From: SFWF01 sp045537915
Lineage (GTDB): Bacteria; Bacillota; Clostridia; Oscillospirales; Acutalibacteraceae
Length of the DNA stretch: 20,859 nt
Direction: 5' to 3'
NCBI GenBank assembly: GCA_045537915.1
Contig: JAZSQK010000062.1
Span: 1 to 20,859, forward strand
Below the pieces are notes generated by a model. The model saw nothing but the letters and a program-made list of their open reading frames with translations, ran no database searches and was not told the origin of the DNA. Both the position numbers and the translations under genes were made by a program. Below, piece after piece: positions 7,055 through 13,898 of this stretch (its first letter is position 1; every line of letters begins with the position of its first letter).

Positions 7055-7631
7055 ACAATATAGATCTTTTAACGGTACAATCACTAAATCTACTGAGGAT
7101 TCTAGAATAGTAGAAGGTTATGCTGTTCGCTTTAATGAACCTTCGCAGAATTTAGGATTTTATGAAACTATTTCTCCAGGTGCTATTACTGAGGAAACTA
7201 TTAAACAGTCGGATATATATGCTAGACTGAATCATAGAGAAGATACAGTTTTAGCTCGTTCTAGATATGGAGAGGGAACTTTAGAGCTTAAATTAACTCC
7301 AGAGGGGTTAATGTATAGATTCGAAGCTCCTAATACTGAAGTAGGTAATGAGTTACTAGAACATATTAAAAGAGGGGAAATATCTACTTCTTCTTTCGCT
7401 TTTACTGTAGATGAGGAGGATAAAACTTCGCAACGCTGGTATAAAGAAGATGGAGTACTTAAAAGGGAAGTAAGAAAGATAAATAGATTATACGATGTAA
7501 GCCCGACATTCGAAGGAGCTTATTTAACTACTAGTTGCTATAGTCGAGATAAAGGTAAAGCTATGAAGGAACTAGATGAGAAAGTAACTAAGAAAATGGA
7601 CTTCTACAAGGATGAAATAGATAAACTTTAA
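7047..7631 (+). CDS. Prohead serine protease, HK97 type
   Basis: A maturation protease (peptidase S78-like) that cleaves the capsid delta domain inside the prohead. Of its 194 residues, the catalytic His is most likely His63 in ARLNHRED and the nucleophile a Ser in EISTSSFAF (113-116, probably Ser115). The opening segment VEGYAVRFNEPS and the FYETISPGAI block are typical. The C-terminal tail (about 165-194) is highly charged and may be scaffold-like or self-cleaved. The start overlaps the portal stop (ATGGATAA), which implies translational coupling. Confidence 0.93.
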   Translation: MDKQYRSFNGTITKSTEDSRIVEGYAVRFNEPSQNLGFYETISPGAITEETIKQSDIYARLNHREDTVLARSRYGEGTLELKLTPEGLMYRFEAPNTEVGNELLEHIKRGEISTSSFAFTVDEEDKTSQRWYKEDGVLKREVRKINRLYDVSPTFEGAYLTTSCYSRDKGKAMKELDEKVTKKMDFYKDEIDKL

Positions 7632-7635
7632 TACA

Positions 7636-8814
7636 ATGAACTCCCTAGAAATTAAAGATGCTAAAGCTCAGCTAAAAAAGAGAGCTTATGAAATGATAGA
7701 ACTCTGTAGAAAAGAAATCCGAATGTTTACAGAGGATGAACAGACAGAGTTTAATGATATTGAGAATAAGATTAAAAATCTTAATACAGATCTAAAAGAG
7801 TTAGAAAGATCTCTTTCTAATTCCGATATTAAAGTTAATAATAAATGTAATAAAATGGAAAAACGTTTTTCATTAGTAAATGCAATTAAGGCAGTCGCTA
7901 ATAATCAACTGCTAGATGATGTAGCAACAGCTGTTTCTAACGCTGGAACAGAGGAAATGAGAAAAGCTGGTCTTTCTCTAGGTGGACAGATTCAACTACC
8001 TGTACAAGAACTCCGTGCTATTACAGTAACGGCTGAAGGAGATGATATTGTTCCTACAGATATTTATGACCCACTAGAGCCACTACGTGCTAAAAATGTA
8101 CTAGTACAGGCTGGAGCTAGATTCCTTACTGGTCTAGTAGGTGATGTACAAGTTCCTATTATGTCAGCTTCTAATGTAGACTGGGAACTAGAAACAGATG
8201 ATGCTAAAGATGGTGCTGGTGCTTTCACTTCAGTTAAATTAACTCCTCACCGTTTAACTGCTTTCATTGATATTTCTAAACAACTTCTTAACCAGGATGC
8301 AATCGGTGTAGAGGATCTAATTAGAACAGATATTGTTAACGCTATTAACAATAAACTAGAGGCTACTATTCTTGGTGATGGTGCTGCTGGTAAAGGTCCT
8401 GCTGGTATGTTTAATGGTAAAACTCCTACATTAGCTAATACATTCGCTACTATTGCTGAGCTAGAAGGAACAGTAGAAGCTGCTAATGTTCTAGGTGAGT
8501 GTAAATATATTATGTCTCCTTCAGCTAAGGCTGATCTTCGCCCTATTGCTAAAGGACAGAATGTAAATCAATCTATCTACGCTAATGGAGAAATTGATGG
8601 TACTCCTGCTTATTCTACAGGACATATTTCTGGACATAATTTTATTTATGGTGATTTCTCTAACCTAGCTATCGGACAATGGGGTCCTATTGATTTAACT
8701 GTAGATCCATATTCTCAGGCAGTTAAGGGTTGTGTACGTCTAGTAATTAATGCTTTCTTCGATGCTAAAGTATTAAGAGATGCTGCATTCGTTTATGGTA
8801 AGACAGTTGCCTAA
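7636..8814 (+). CDS. Major capsid protein, HK97 fold
   Basis: The shell protein, 392 residues. Residues 1-75 form a charged, coiled-coil delta (scaffold) domain expected to be removed by the protease encoded just upstream. The mature domain probably begins near MEKRFSLVNAIKA (Met74 onward). The HK97 core follows, with the internal segment DWELETDDAKDGAGAF (E-loop/spine region), LTAFIDISKQLLNQDA and a C-terminal strand region ending GCVRLVINAFFDAKVLRDAAF. Codon usage here is richer in C-ending and less frequent codons than in its neighbours, as expected for the most highly expressed gene. An internal ATG at 7855 could in principle start a version without the delta domain. Confidence 0.95.
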   Translation: MNSLEIKDAKAQLKKRAYEMIELCRKEIRMFTEDEQTEFNDIENKIKNLNTDLKELERSLSNSDIKVNNKCNKMEKRFSLVNAIKAVANNQLLDDVATAVSNAGTEEMRKAGLSLGGQIQLPVQELRAITVTAEGDDIVPTDIYDPLEPLRAKNVLVQAGARFLTGLVGDVQVPIMSASNVDWELETDDAKDGAGAFTSVKLTPHRLTAFIDISKQLLNQDAIGVEDLIRTDIVNAINNKLEATILGDGAAGKGPAGMFNGKTPTLANTFATIAELEGTVEAANVLGECKYIMSPSAKADLRPIAKGQNVNQSIYANGEIDGTPAYSTGHISGHNFIYGDFSNLAIGQWGPIDLTVDPYSQAVKGCVRLVINAFFDAKVLRDAAFVYGKTVA

Positions 8815-8835
8815 TTTTTAAATAGTTAAGTCGAT

Positions 8836-9138
8836 ATGTATATAGGTTTAAGTGAAATAAAGAAACATCTAAATATAGATGAAGACTTTACAGAAGATGA
8901 TGAATATTTAATATATTTAATCACTGTAGCTGAAGATGCCGTTAGTAAGCATATCGACCATAATTTAAGTGAAGTTGCAGATGAGAATGGTGGTTTATTA
9001 CCTACCACTCTCATCCATGCAATGAAGCTATTTATAGGCGATATGTATCAATCTAGGGAAAGCACTTCTTTTAGTGGAAATCCTAGTGAAATACCTTTCT
9101 CTTACACTTATTTAACATCACTTTATAAAAAATATTAA
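8836..9138 (+). CDS. Head-tail connector, gp6-like
   Basis: A 100-residue, mostly helical protein of the HK97 gp6 / SPP1 gp15 adaptor type, which forms a ring under the portal. The start YIGLSEIKKHLNIDEDFTEDDEYL, with helices at about 5-15 and 22-40, then AEDAVSKHID and a hydrophobic helix LIHAMKLFIGDMY, fits the family pattern (a short (V/L)xxxKxxLRID start, DDxxL, AxxxV and a final LxxAxxxL helix). Length and position directly after the capsid gene agree. Confidence 0.82.
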   Translation: MYIGLSEIKKHLNIDEDFTEDDEYLIYLITVAEDAVSKHIDHNLSEVADENGGLLPTTLIHAMKLFIGDMYQSRESTSFSGNPSEIPFSYTYLTSLYKKY

Positions 9139-9142
9139 TAAG

Positions 9143-9463
9143 ATGAAAAGAGCAGGGTTACTAAACGAGATTATAGAAATATATAAAGTAGTCTGGGAAA
9201 AAGATAAATATGGTAGCCAGGTAGAGACTTTAGAATTAGTAACTACTACTAGGGCTAGAGTTGTATATAATAATGGTTCTAGAAACATAGAAAATTCCGA
9301 GATAGTACATAATTATAATAAAACTTTTATAGTTCGCTATTATGTACCTATAAACGACTACGATAAGATTTTATGGCAAGGTAAATACTATAGAGTACTT
9401 AGTATAGATTCTAGTAGAGAATACCAGGAAAAAACTATAAATACTGAGCTTATAAATGACTAA
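9143..9463 (+). CDS. Head closure protein (SPP1 gp16 / HK97 gp7-like)
   Basis: A 106-residue beta-rich protein: IIEIYKVVWEKDKYGSQVETLELVTTTRARVVYNNG opens like head-tail joining proteins of the PF05521 type, where a short strand, a D(x)YG turn and a (W/R)ARV strand are usual. The later IVRYYVPINDYDKILWQGKYYRVLSI strand pair is also typical. It should plug the connector and receive the tail. It overlaps the next gene by eight bases. Confidence 0.75.
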   Translation: MKRAGLLNEIIEIYKVVWEKDKYGSQVETLELVTTTRARVVYNNGSRNIENSEIVHNYNKTFIVRYYVPINDYDKILWQGKYYRVLSIDSSREYQEKTINTELIND

Positions 9464-9848
9464 TGCAATATTAATAGGAGAAGTTATAGCAGCTAGATTA
9501 CTTTCTTCGGAAACATTAAAAGAATTAGTAGAAGATAAAGTATTTCCACTTATTGCAGATAATGATACTAAATTCCCTTTTATAGTGTATAAAAGGACAG
9601 GAGTATCAGTTATTAATCAGTCTAAAGATGGTTATAATGAAGATTTAGTAAGTTACGAAATTACAGTAGTTTCTACTAAGTACGATGAAAGTATTACTAT
9701 TGCTAATGAAATTAGAAAGATTATGGAACGTCCTAGAATAGAGACTAACATAATGACTTTATATGATAATAAGATAATGCAAGTTATAGAAGAATATACT
9801 GATAATTGCTTTATCCAGAAATTAACTTTTAATTGTAAAATAAATTAA
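9456..9848 (+). CDS. Tail completion / terminator protein, DUF3168-like
   Basis: A 130-residue protein. The N-terminal helix with VIAARLLSSETLKELVEDKVFPLIADNDTKFPFIVYKRTG is the pattern of DUF3168 / gpU-like tail terminators (a helix, then V(F/Y)P, then PFI(V/T)Y). YEITVVSTKYDESITIANEIRKIM is the central strand and helix. Such proteins cap the tail tube and join it to the head. Its place between head closure and tube protein is where this function is expected. Confidence 0.68.
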   Translation: MTNAILIGEVIAARLLSSETLKELVEDKVFPLIADNDTKFPFIVYKRTGVSVINQSKDGYNEDLVSYEITVVSTKYDESITIANEIRKIMERPRIETNIMTLYDNKIMQVIEEYTDNCFIQKLTFNCKIN

Positions 9849-9850
9849 CA

Positions 9851-10399
9851 ATGGCACAGAAAATTATTAAAGGTGATGACTTAATGCTATTCGATTCGGC
9901 AGGAAAGTCTATTGCTTATGCTACTTCCCATACACTAACTATTACTGCTAGTACTGCTGATGTTAGTACTAAGGATCATGGAGTATGGCAAGGTTCGGAA
10001 GTAAATAAAATTAGCTGGGAAATTAGTTCGGAGAATCTATATACTGATAATTCTTATGATGCACTATTTACAGCAATGATTAATAGAACTCCAGTTAAAG
10101 TTTATTTCGGACATAAAATCCAGACAGATGTAGAAAAAACAGTAGTTAATGATGATTATCCTTTCTGGACTGGTGGCTGGGCTAAAGATGCCGTAGATGT
10201 AGATGTACCAGCAACAACTGCTACTAATACAGGTTATACAGGTTTAGTATTCATCAGCTCACTAACTGCTAATGCTAATACTGGAGAGAATGCTACTTTT
10301 AGCCTTACTCTTACAGGAAATGGTAAGATTTCTAAGGAGACAATGATAGCAGTAGACTCAGTTAAATCTACTGATGATCCTACTCCAGATCTTCAATAA
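9851..10399 (+). CDS. Major tail tube protein
   Basis: A 182-residue protein resembling the TP901-1/phi13-type tail tube family. It opens MAQKIIKGDDLMLFDSAGKS (residues 1-20), then HTLTITASTADVSTKDHGVWQ, and WEISSENLYTD is the characteristic second strand region. It polymerises as rings around the tape measure. It is followed within eight bases by a strong terminator, consistent with high expression ending here. The C-terminal tail (about 160-182) is Asp/Pro-rich and variable. There is no contractile sheath gene, so the tail is of the siphovirus type. Confidence 0.86.
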   Translation: MAQKIIKGDDLMLFDSAGKSIAYATSHTLTITASTADVSTKDHGVWQGSEVNKISWEISSENLYTDNSYDALFTAMINRTPVKVYFGHKIQTDVEKTVVNDDYPFWTGGWAKDAVDVDVPATTATNTGYTGLVFISSLTANANTGENATFSLTLTGNGKISKETMIAVDSVKSTDDPTPDLQ

Positions 10400-10406
10400 T
10401 AATATA

Positions 10407-10440
10407 AGGAGTAGTTTATTTATAAGCTGCTCCTTTTTTT
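10407..10440 (+). terminator. Rho-independent terminator after the tail tube gene
   Basis: An 8-bp stem with one G-T pair (10407-10414 with 10427-10434) can extend inward by several A-T pairs over a small loop, and is followed by a run of seven T. It divides head and tube genes from the remaining tail genes. Partial readthrough would give lower levels of the minor tail proteins. Confidence 0.87.
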
Positions 10441-10460
10441 ACTTTAAATTCACTTAAATT

Positions 10461-10736
10461 ATGAATATAACTATAAATAATAAGAACATAGAATTAAAAT
10501 ATTCTATTCGTGCTTTAATGATGTATGAGAATATTAAAGAAGAAACATTCAGCCCTAGTAATATAACTAATATAGTTACATTTATGTATTGTATTATAGT
10601 ATCTTCTGCTAAAGATTATAGTATTACTTTAGATGATGTATTAGATGCTATAGATGAGAATAATAATTTACTGAAAGAATTTACTGAATGGCTTGCTAAA
10701 ACTACTGAAAACCAGAATAAGTTAAAAAAAGATTAA
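10461..10736 (+). CDS. Tail assembly chaperone, short form (gpG-like)
   Basis: A 91-residue protein opening MNITINNKNIELKYSIRALMMYENI, a pattern common in siphovirus tail chaperones (a beta strand, then RALxxYE). It is followed by a helical domain LDDVLDAIDENNNLLKEFTEWL. It keeps the tape measure soluble before tube assembly. Close to its end lies A AAA AAA G in the reading phase for a -1 slip, leading into the open frame to 11074, so a fused gpGT-like product of 204 residues is predicted (10461-11074, shift at 10724-10730). Position between tube and tape-measure genes is canonical. Confidence 0.82.
   Translation: MNITINNKNIELKYSIRALMMYENIKEETFSPSNITNIVTFMYCIIVSSAKDYSITLDDVLDAIDENNNLLKEFTEWLAKTTENQNKLKKD
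10724..10730 (+). other. Programmed -1 ribosomal frameshift slippery site
   Basis: Seven A at 10724-10730 are read in the upstream frame as TTA AAA AAA GAT TAA, i.e. A_AAA_AAA followed by G, a canonical -1 slippery heptamer two codons before the stop. The -1 frame continues AGA TTA AAT CTA TCT AAA GTA GTG without a stop into the downstream open frame. Lambda G/GT and many siphoviruses use this arrangement at this gene position. A weak downstream stem (ATGAAA at 10754-10759 with TTTCAT about 11 bases later) may or may not stimulate slipping. Confidence 0.85.
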
Positions 10737-10750
10737 ATCTATCTAAAGTA

Positions 10751-11074
10751 GTGAATGAAAAGATTCTATTATTTCATGACCTATTTAATACTTTAGTATT
10801 TCAGTTTAGAGTATGCTCAGTGGAGTATTTTATGGATAAAATGACGGAATGGGAAATAAATGATTTAATAGAAAATCTACCCTATTTAGATAGAAACTTA
10901 TGGGAAACTTGTAGGCTAAATTCTTATTTCTTAGTAAAGATGAATACTAATAAAAATGTAAATATACAGGATATAATAGCCTTTAAATGGGATACGGATG
11001 TTAAACGAGATATAGAAATTTCTAATGAAGATATTAAGAGGTTAAAAGAAAAAGCTAAGCATATTAAGATATGA
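10751..11074 (+). CDS. Tail assembly chaperone, T extension (made by frameshift)
   Basis: The open frame holds 107 residues if a GTG at 10751 is used. It is more likely translated only as the C-terminal part of the gpG-gpGT fusion: the frame is -1 to the upstream gene, is open from the slippery site onward (seven extra codons before the GTG), and GTG has no clear initiation signal. The segment YFMDKMTEWEINDLIENLPYLDR resembles the T-domain helix of other fusions, which binds tail tube subunits. The C-terminus is Lys-rich. It overlaps the next gene by ATGA. Confidence 0.75.
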   Translation: MNEKILLFHDLFNTLVFQFRVCSVEYFMDKMTEWEINDLIENLPYLDRNLWETCRLNSYFLVKMNTNKNVNIQDIIAFKWDTDVKRDIEISNEDIKRLKEKAKHIKI

Positions 11075-11505
11075 TGAATTATGTATTAAATTTTAATGCT
11101 GAAGAGTTTTCTAAAGAAGGAGATGCTGTTATAAATGGAATAGGTAAAGCTGTTATTTCTGCTGCTATAGAGATGAAAAATAGAGCTAGGAATAATCTTA
11201 GAAATACTCCCTATAAATTAGAAGATGTAGCTAATAAAGGTATTCTTTTAGGCACTCTTAAAAAAGATTATAAAGTAGATAACTCAGTTAAATTACACGC
11301 TTTCGGACATGAGGGTAAAGGTTCATTAGCTAGAATATTCGTAGGGGGAAAAGGAACACCTAGATATAACTGGTATAAAAAGGGTAAATTCTTAAATACT
11401 CCTAGACTAACTGGTTATATAAAGCCTATAGCTGCTATAGAGAAAGCATTAGACCAGAGTATCTTAGATAATAAAATTAATAAAGTTTTAAATAAAAATA
11501 TATGA
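11071..11505 (+). CDS. HK97 gp10-like neck/tail protein (tentative)
   Basis: A 144-residue protein with a helix VISAAIEMKNRARNNLRNTPYK, a middle GTLKKDYKVD segment and a later GTPRYNWYKKG loop before a C-terminal helix IAAIEKALDQSI. This order resembles the HK97 gp10 family (helix with A..MK..A..N.P, a G.L..S/K turn, then a C-terminal helix P.I..AL). Those genes usually stand between head closure and tail terminator, whereas this one lies between the chaperones and the tape measure, which weakens the call. It overlaps both neighbours by ATGA. Confidence 0.5.
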   Translation: MMNYVLNFNAEEFSKEGDAVINGIGKAVISAAIEMKNRARNNLRNTPYKLEDVANKGILLGTLKKDYKVDNSVKLHAFGHEGKGSLARIFVGGKGTPRYNWYKKGKFLNTPRLTGYIKPIAAIEKALDQSILDNKINKVLNKNI

Positions 11506-13898
11506 GTACACTTTCTGCTACGATACAGGCAGATACTTCTGGTTTTAATGCTGCCATAGAAAAGGCAGAGAAAGAATTAAAACAATTCGATAAGACTAAT
11601 AAGAATCTGACTGATACAATAAAGAAAAATAATATAGTTACAGATCAACAAGTTAAATCTTTTAGAAATTCTATTTCTGCTATGCAGAAAGCTACTAGTG
11701 GGGCTAATGGTTATAAACAAGCATCTTCTAAATTATCTAAGGAGATAGAAAAGATGAAAATCCTTTATCAATCCCTAAATAAAGAAGCTCAACAAGGTTT
11801 TTTCGGTACTACTTTATTAAAACAGATACAGGCTACAGAAGCTAAAGTTCAACAATTTAATAGTAATATAAGTAAAACTAAAGGGGATTTAAAATCTATA
11901 ACAACTAATTCCCCTTTTAAAGATATGCAAGGACAGCTTACAGGAATAGGAGGTTCTTTAAATGGAATTATTGGTTCTGTAACTAAATTAGGTACAGCAG
12001 CATCAGTTGCTGCTTCTTCTTTTAAATTAATAAAAGATGCCATTAATGAGAGTGAAAGATTATCAGACTGGATGAATGCTATGCAAGCAGGAGGACAGAA
12101 CGCTTATGCTGAAGCGTTAAGAATAATTAATGGAGGTTCTGGTAATATTGGTGGATCTTTTAAACTAGGAATGGACAGATACAATGCTAGTGATGCTCTA
12201 GGCTCTTTTCTTTCTTTAAATGCGGGCTGGAGAGCTAAAATAGAAGAAAAAGTAACTGCTTTAAAACTAATAAAAGGAGAAGGAGGAGTAGTCTCCGATG
12301 AAGATTATAATAATGCTAAAAAAGAAATTAATGCTTACTATAGGGAATTAATTAAATATATAACTAACAAGCAGGAAGCTGCAGTAAAAACATTAAAAGG
12401 AACGAATGCTTCTGATTTTATGAAAGGATTAGTAGAAGCTTACTTAAAAGCTGATGATAAGAATTTTTATTTAAATCGCCGTAAAGAAGATTTAGAAGAT
12501 CTTAAAAAGGAACAAGCTGCTTATGCCGCAACTAATCTAACAGTTTTATCTCCTTATAAAGCTAAAATTCAGGACTTAACAAGATTTATAGATGCAGAAA
12601 CTAAATTACTTGCTCCTATTGCTTTAATACAAGAAGAGATACATAAAGCCGAATCTGTAAAAAATCGAATTTTAAAGGAATTAGAAGAAGTTAAAATTAA
12701 AGATAATACTAAAAAGAGTACTACTAAAAACAATTCTATTTCTGGTATAAAATACTTAGAAGGAAGTATAGGAAACTTAGAGAAGCAGATTGATGAATTA
12801 GATAAGAAGATTAAAGTAACTCCTGATGAAGCTACTAGAAAATCTTTACAAGATAAATCTAAAGAACTGCAATATCGTTTAGCTAAACTATTATTACCTA
12901 ATGATGCTACTATAAAAACAATCAATAGAGATATGATACTAGATATTTATAGGGTATTTAATGAAGAAATAGAAGGCTCTCCTGCTTTTTTAAGCCGTCT
13001 ACTAGGTTTAAATGATAAATATAGAAGTAGATATTTACCAGAGGACTGGATAGGTATTTATGCAGTACCTAAAAATATACAAGATGAAATAGAAGATTTA
13101 TATAAAAACTTGTATATTAATTATACTATTGGTACTGAAGCTTTCGAAAAAGCCTATCAGAAGTTAAATGAAGAAATTAAACATTTAGCAGAAAAAGCTA
13201 AAGAACAGTACTGGTGGGCTGGTAATACAGAAGATATTTACCAAGATATATTAAAATACACTGCTGATCAACCTAATAATGAACCTTCTTTTAGAAGAGG
13301 TAATTCAGAGTTAGTACCTATGAAGCCTAATGTAGATGTACTTAATAATCATCTTAAACAATTAACTATTACTACTTCTGCTGTAAATAATTTAGCTAGT
13401 GCCTGGAGTAACTTATGGTCAGTAATAGATTTAGGAAATGATACTATTAATAGTACTATGCAGGCTTTAGGAAGTTCAGTACAGAACTTCGCTAATATGT
13501 TCGTAAACTTAGCTGAAATACAGGTAGCTGCTTCTCAGGCAGAAGCTTTAGGTAAAGGTACTGCTAGTGCTGCTGGTTTACCATTCCCTTATAACTTGGC
13601 AGCTATGGCTACAGTAATAGCTACTGTTACTAGTATGTTCGCTTCTTTCGCTAGTATAGGTAAATTCGCTGAAGGTGGTATAGTAGGAGGTAATAGAAGT
13701 ATAGGAGACTATAATATAGCTAGAGTTAATTCTGGTGAAATGATTCTTAATGGTAGTCAACAGAAAAGGTTATTCCATTTATTAAATAGTAATGGCACTG
13801 CTGAATCTAGTGTACAGAAAGTAGAATTAGTAGTTAGAGGTAAAGACTTAGTAGGAGCTATAGATAATTATAACAGACAGATTAATAGAGTAAGATGA
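11502..13898 (+). CDS. Tail tape measure protein
   Basis: A 798-residue protein that sets tail length. At about 1.5 angstrom per residue this predicts a tail of roughly 120 nm (an estimate from the usual rule). The N-terminal 140 residues are strongly coiled-coil (AAIEKAEKELKQFDKTNKNL and similar). A small-residue hydrophobic segment lies at about 150-185 and another, LAAMATVIATVTSMFASFAS, at about 698-718. The C-terminal block GKFAEGGIVGG...ARVNSGEMILNGSQQKRL is the part conserved in Bacteroidales phage tape measures. I see no lytic or peptidase domain. ATGA overlap with both neighbours. Confidence 0.93.
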   Translation: MSTLSATIQADTSGFNAAIEKAEKELKQFDKTNKNLTDTIKKNNIVTDQQVKSFRNSISAMQKATSGANGYKQASSKLSKEIEKMKILYQSLNKEAQQGFFGTTLLKQIQATEAKVQQFNSNISKTKGDLKSITTNSPFKDMQGQLTGIGGSLNGIIGSVTKLGTAASVAASSFKLIKDAINESERLSDWMNAMQAGGQNAYAEALRIINGGSGNIGGSFKLGMDRYNASDALGSFLSLNAGWRAKIEEKVTALKLIKGEGGVVSDEDYNNAKKEINAYYRELIKYITNKQEAAVKTLKGTNASDFMKGLVEAYLKADDKNFYLNRRKEDLEDLKKEQAAYAATNLTVLSPYKAKIQDLTRFIDAETKLLAPIALIQEEIHKAESVKNRILKELEEVKIKDNTKKSTTKNNSISGIKYLEGSIGNLEKQIDELDKKIKVTPDEATRKSLQDKSKELQYRLAKLLLPNDATIKTINRDMILDIYRVFNEEIEGSPAFLSRLLGLNDKYRSRYLPEDWIGIYAVPKNIQDEIEDLYKNLYINYTIGTEAFEKAYQKLNEEIKHLAEKAKEQYWWAGNTEDIYQDILKYTADQPNNEPSFRRGNSELVPMKPNVDVLNNHLKQLTITTSAVNNLASAWSNLWSVIDLGNDTINSTMQALGSSVQNFANMFVNLAEIQVAASQAEALGKGTASAAGLPFPYNLAAMATVIATVTSMFASFASIGKFAEGGIVGGNRSIGDYNIARVNSGEMILNGSQQKRLFHLLNSNGTAESSVQKVELVVRGKDLVGAIDNYNRQINRVR

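Noticed and set aside
8826..9014. 62-codon minus-strand open frame
   Set aside because: It is a shadow of the connector gene and has no domain or operon context.
10751..10753. GTG as a true independent start for the second chaperone gene
   Set aside because: The frame is open back to a canonical slippery site, and no initiation signal precedes the GTG; frameshift fusion explains it better.
11849..12043. 64-codon minus-strand open frame
   Set aside because: It is a shadow of the tape-measure gene.
12569..12925. 118-codon minus-strand open frame
   Set aside because: It is a shadow of the tape-measure gene; its hydrophobic look comes from reading Lys/Glu-rich coiled-coil codons backwards.
13578..13760. 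60-codon minus-strand open frame
   Set aside because: It is a shadow of the tape-measure C-terminus, with Ser/Thr/Tyr-rich low complexity.
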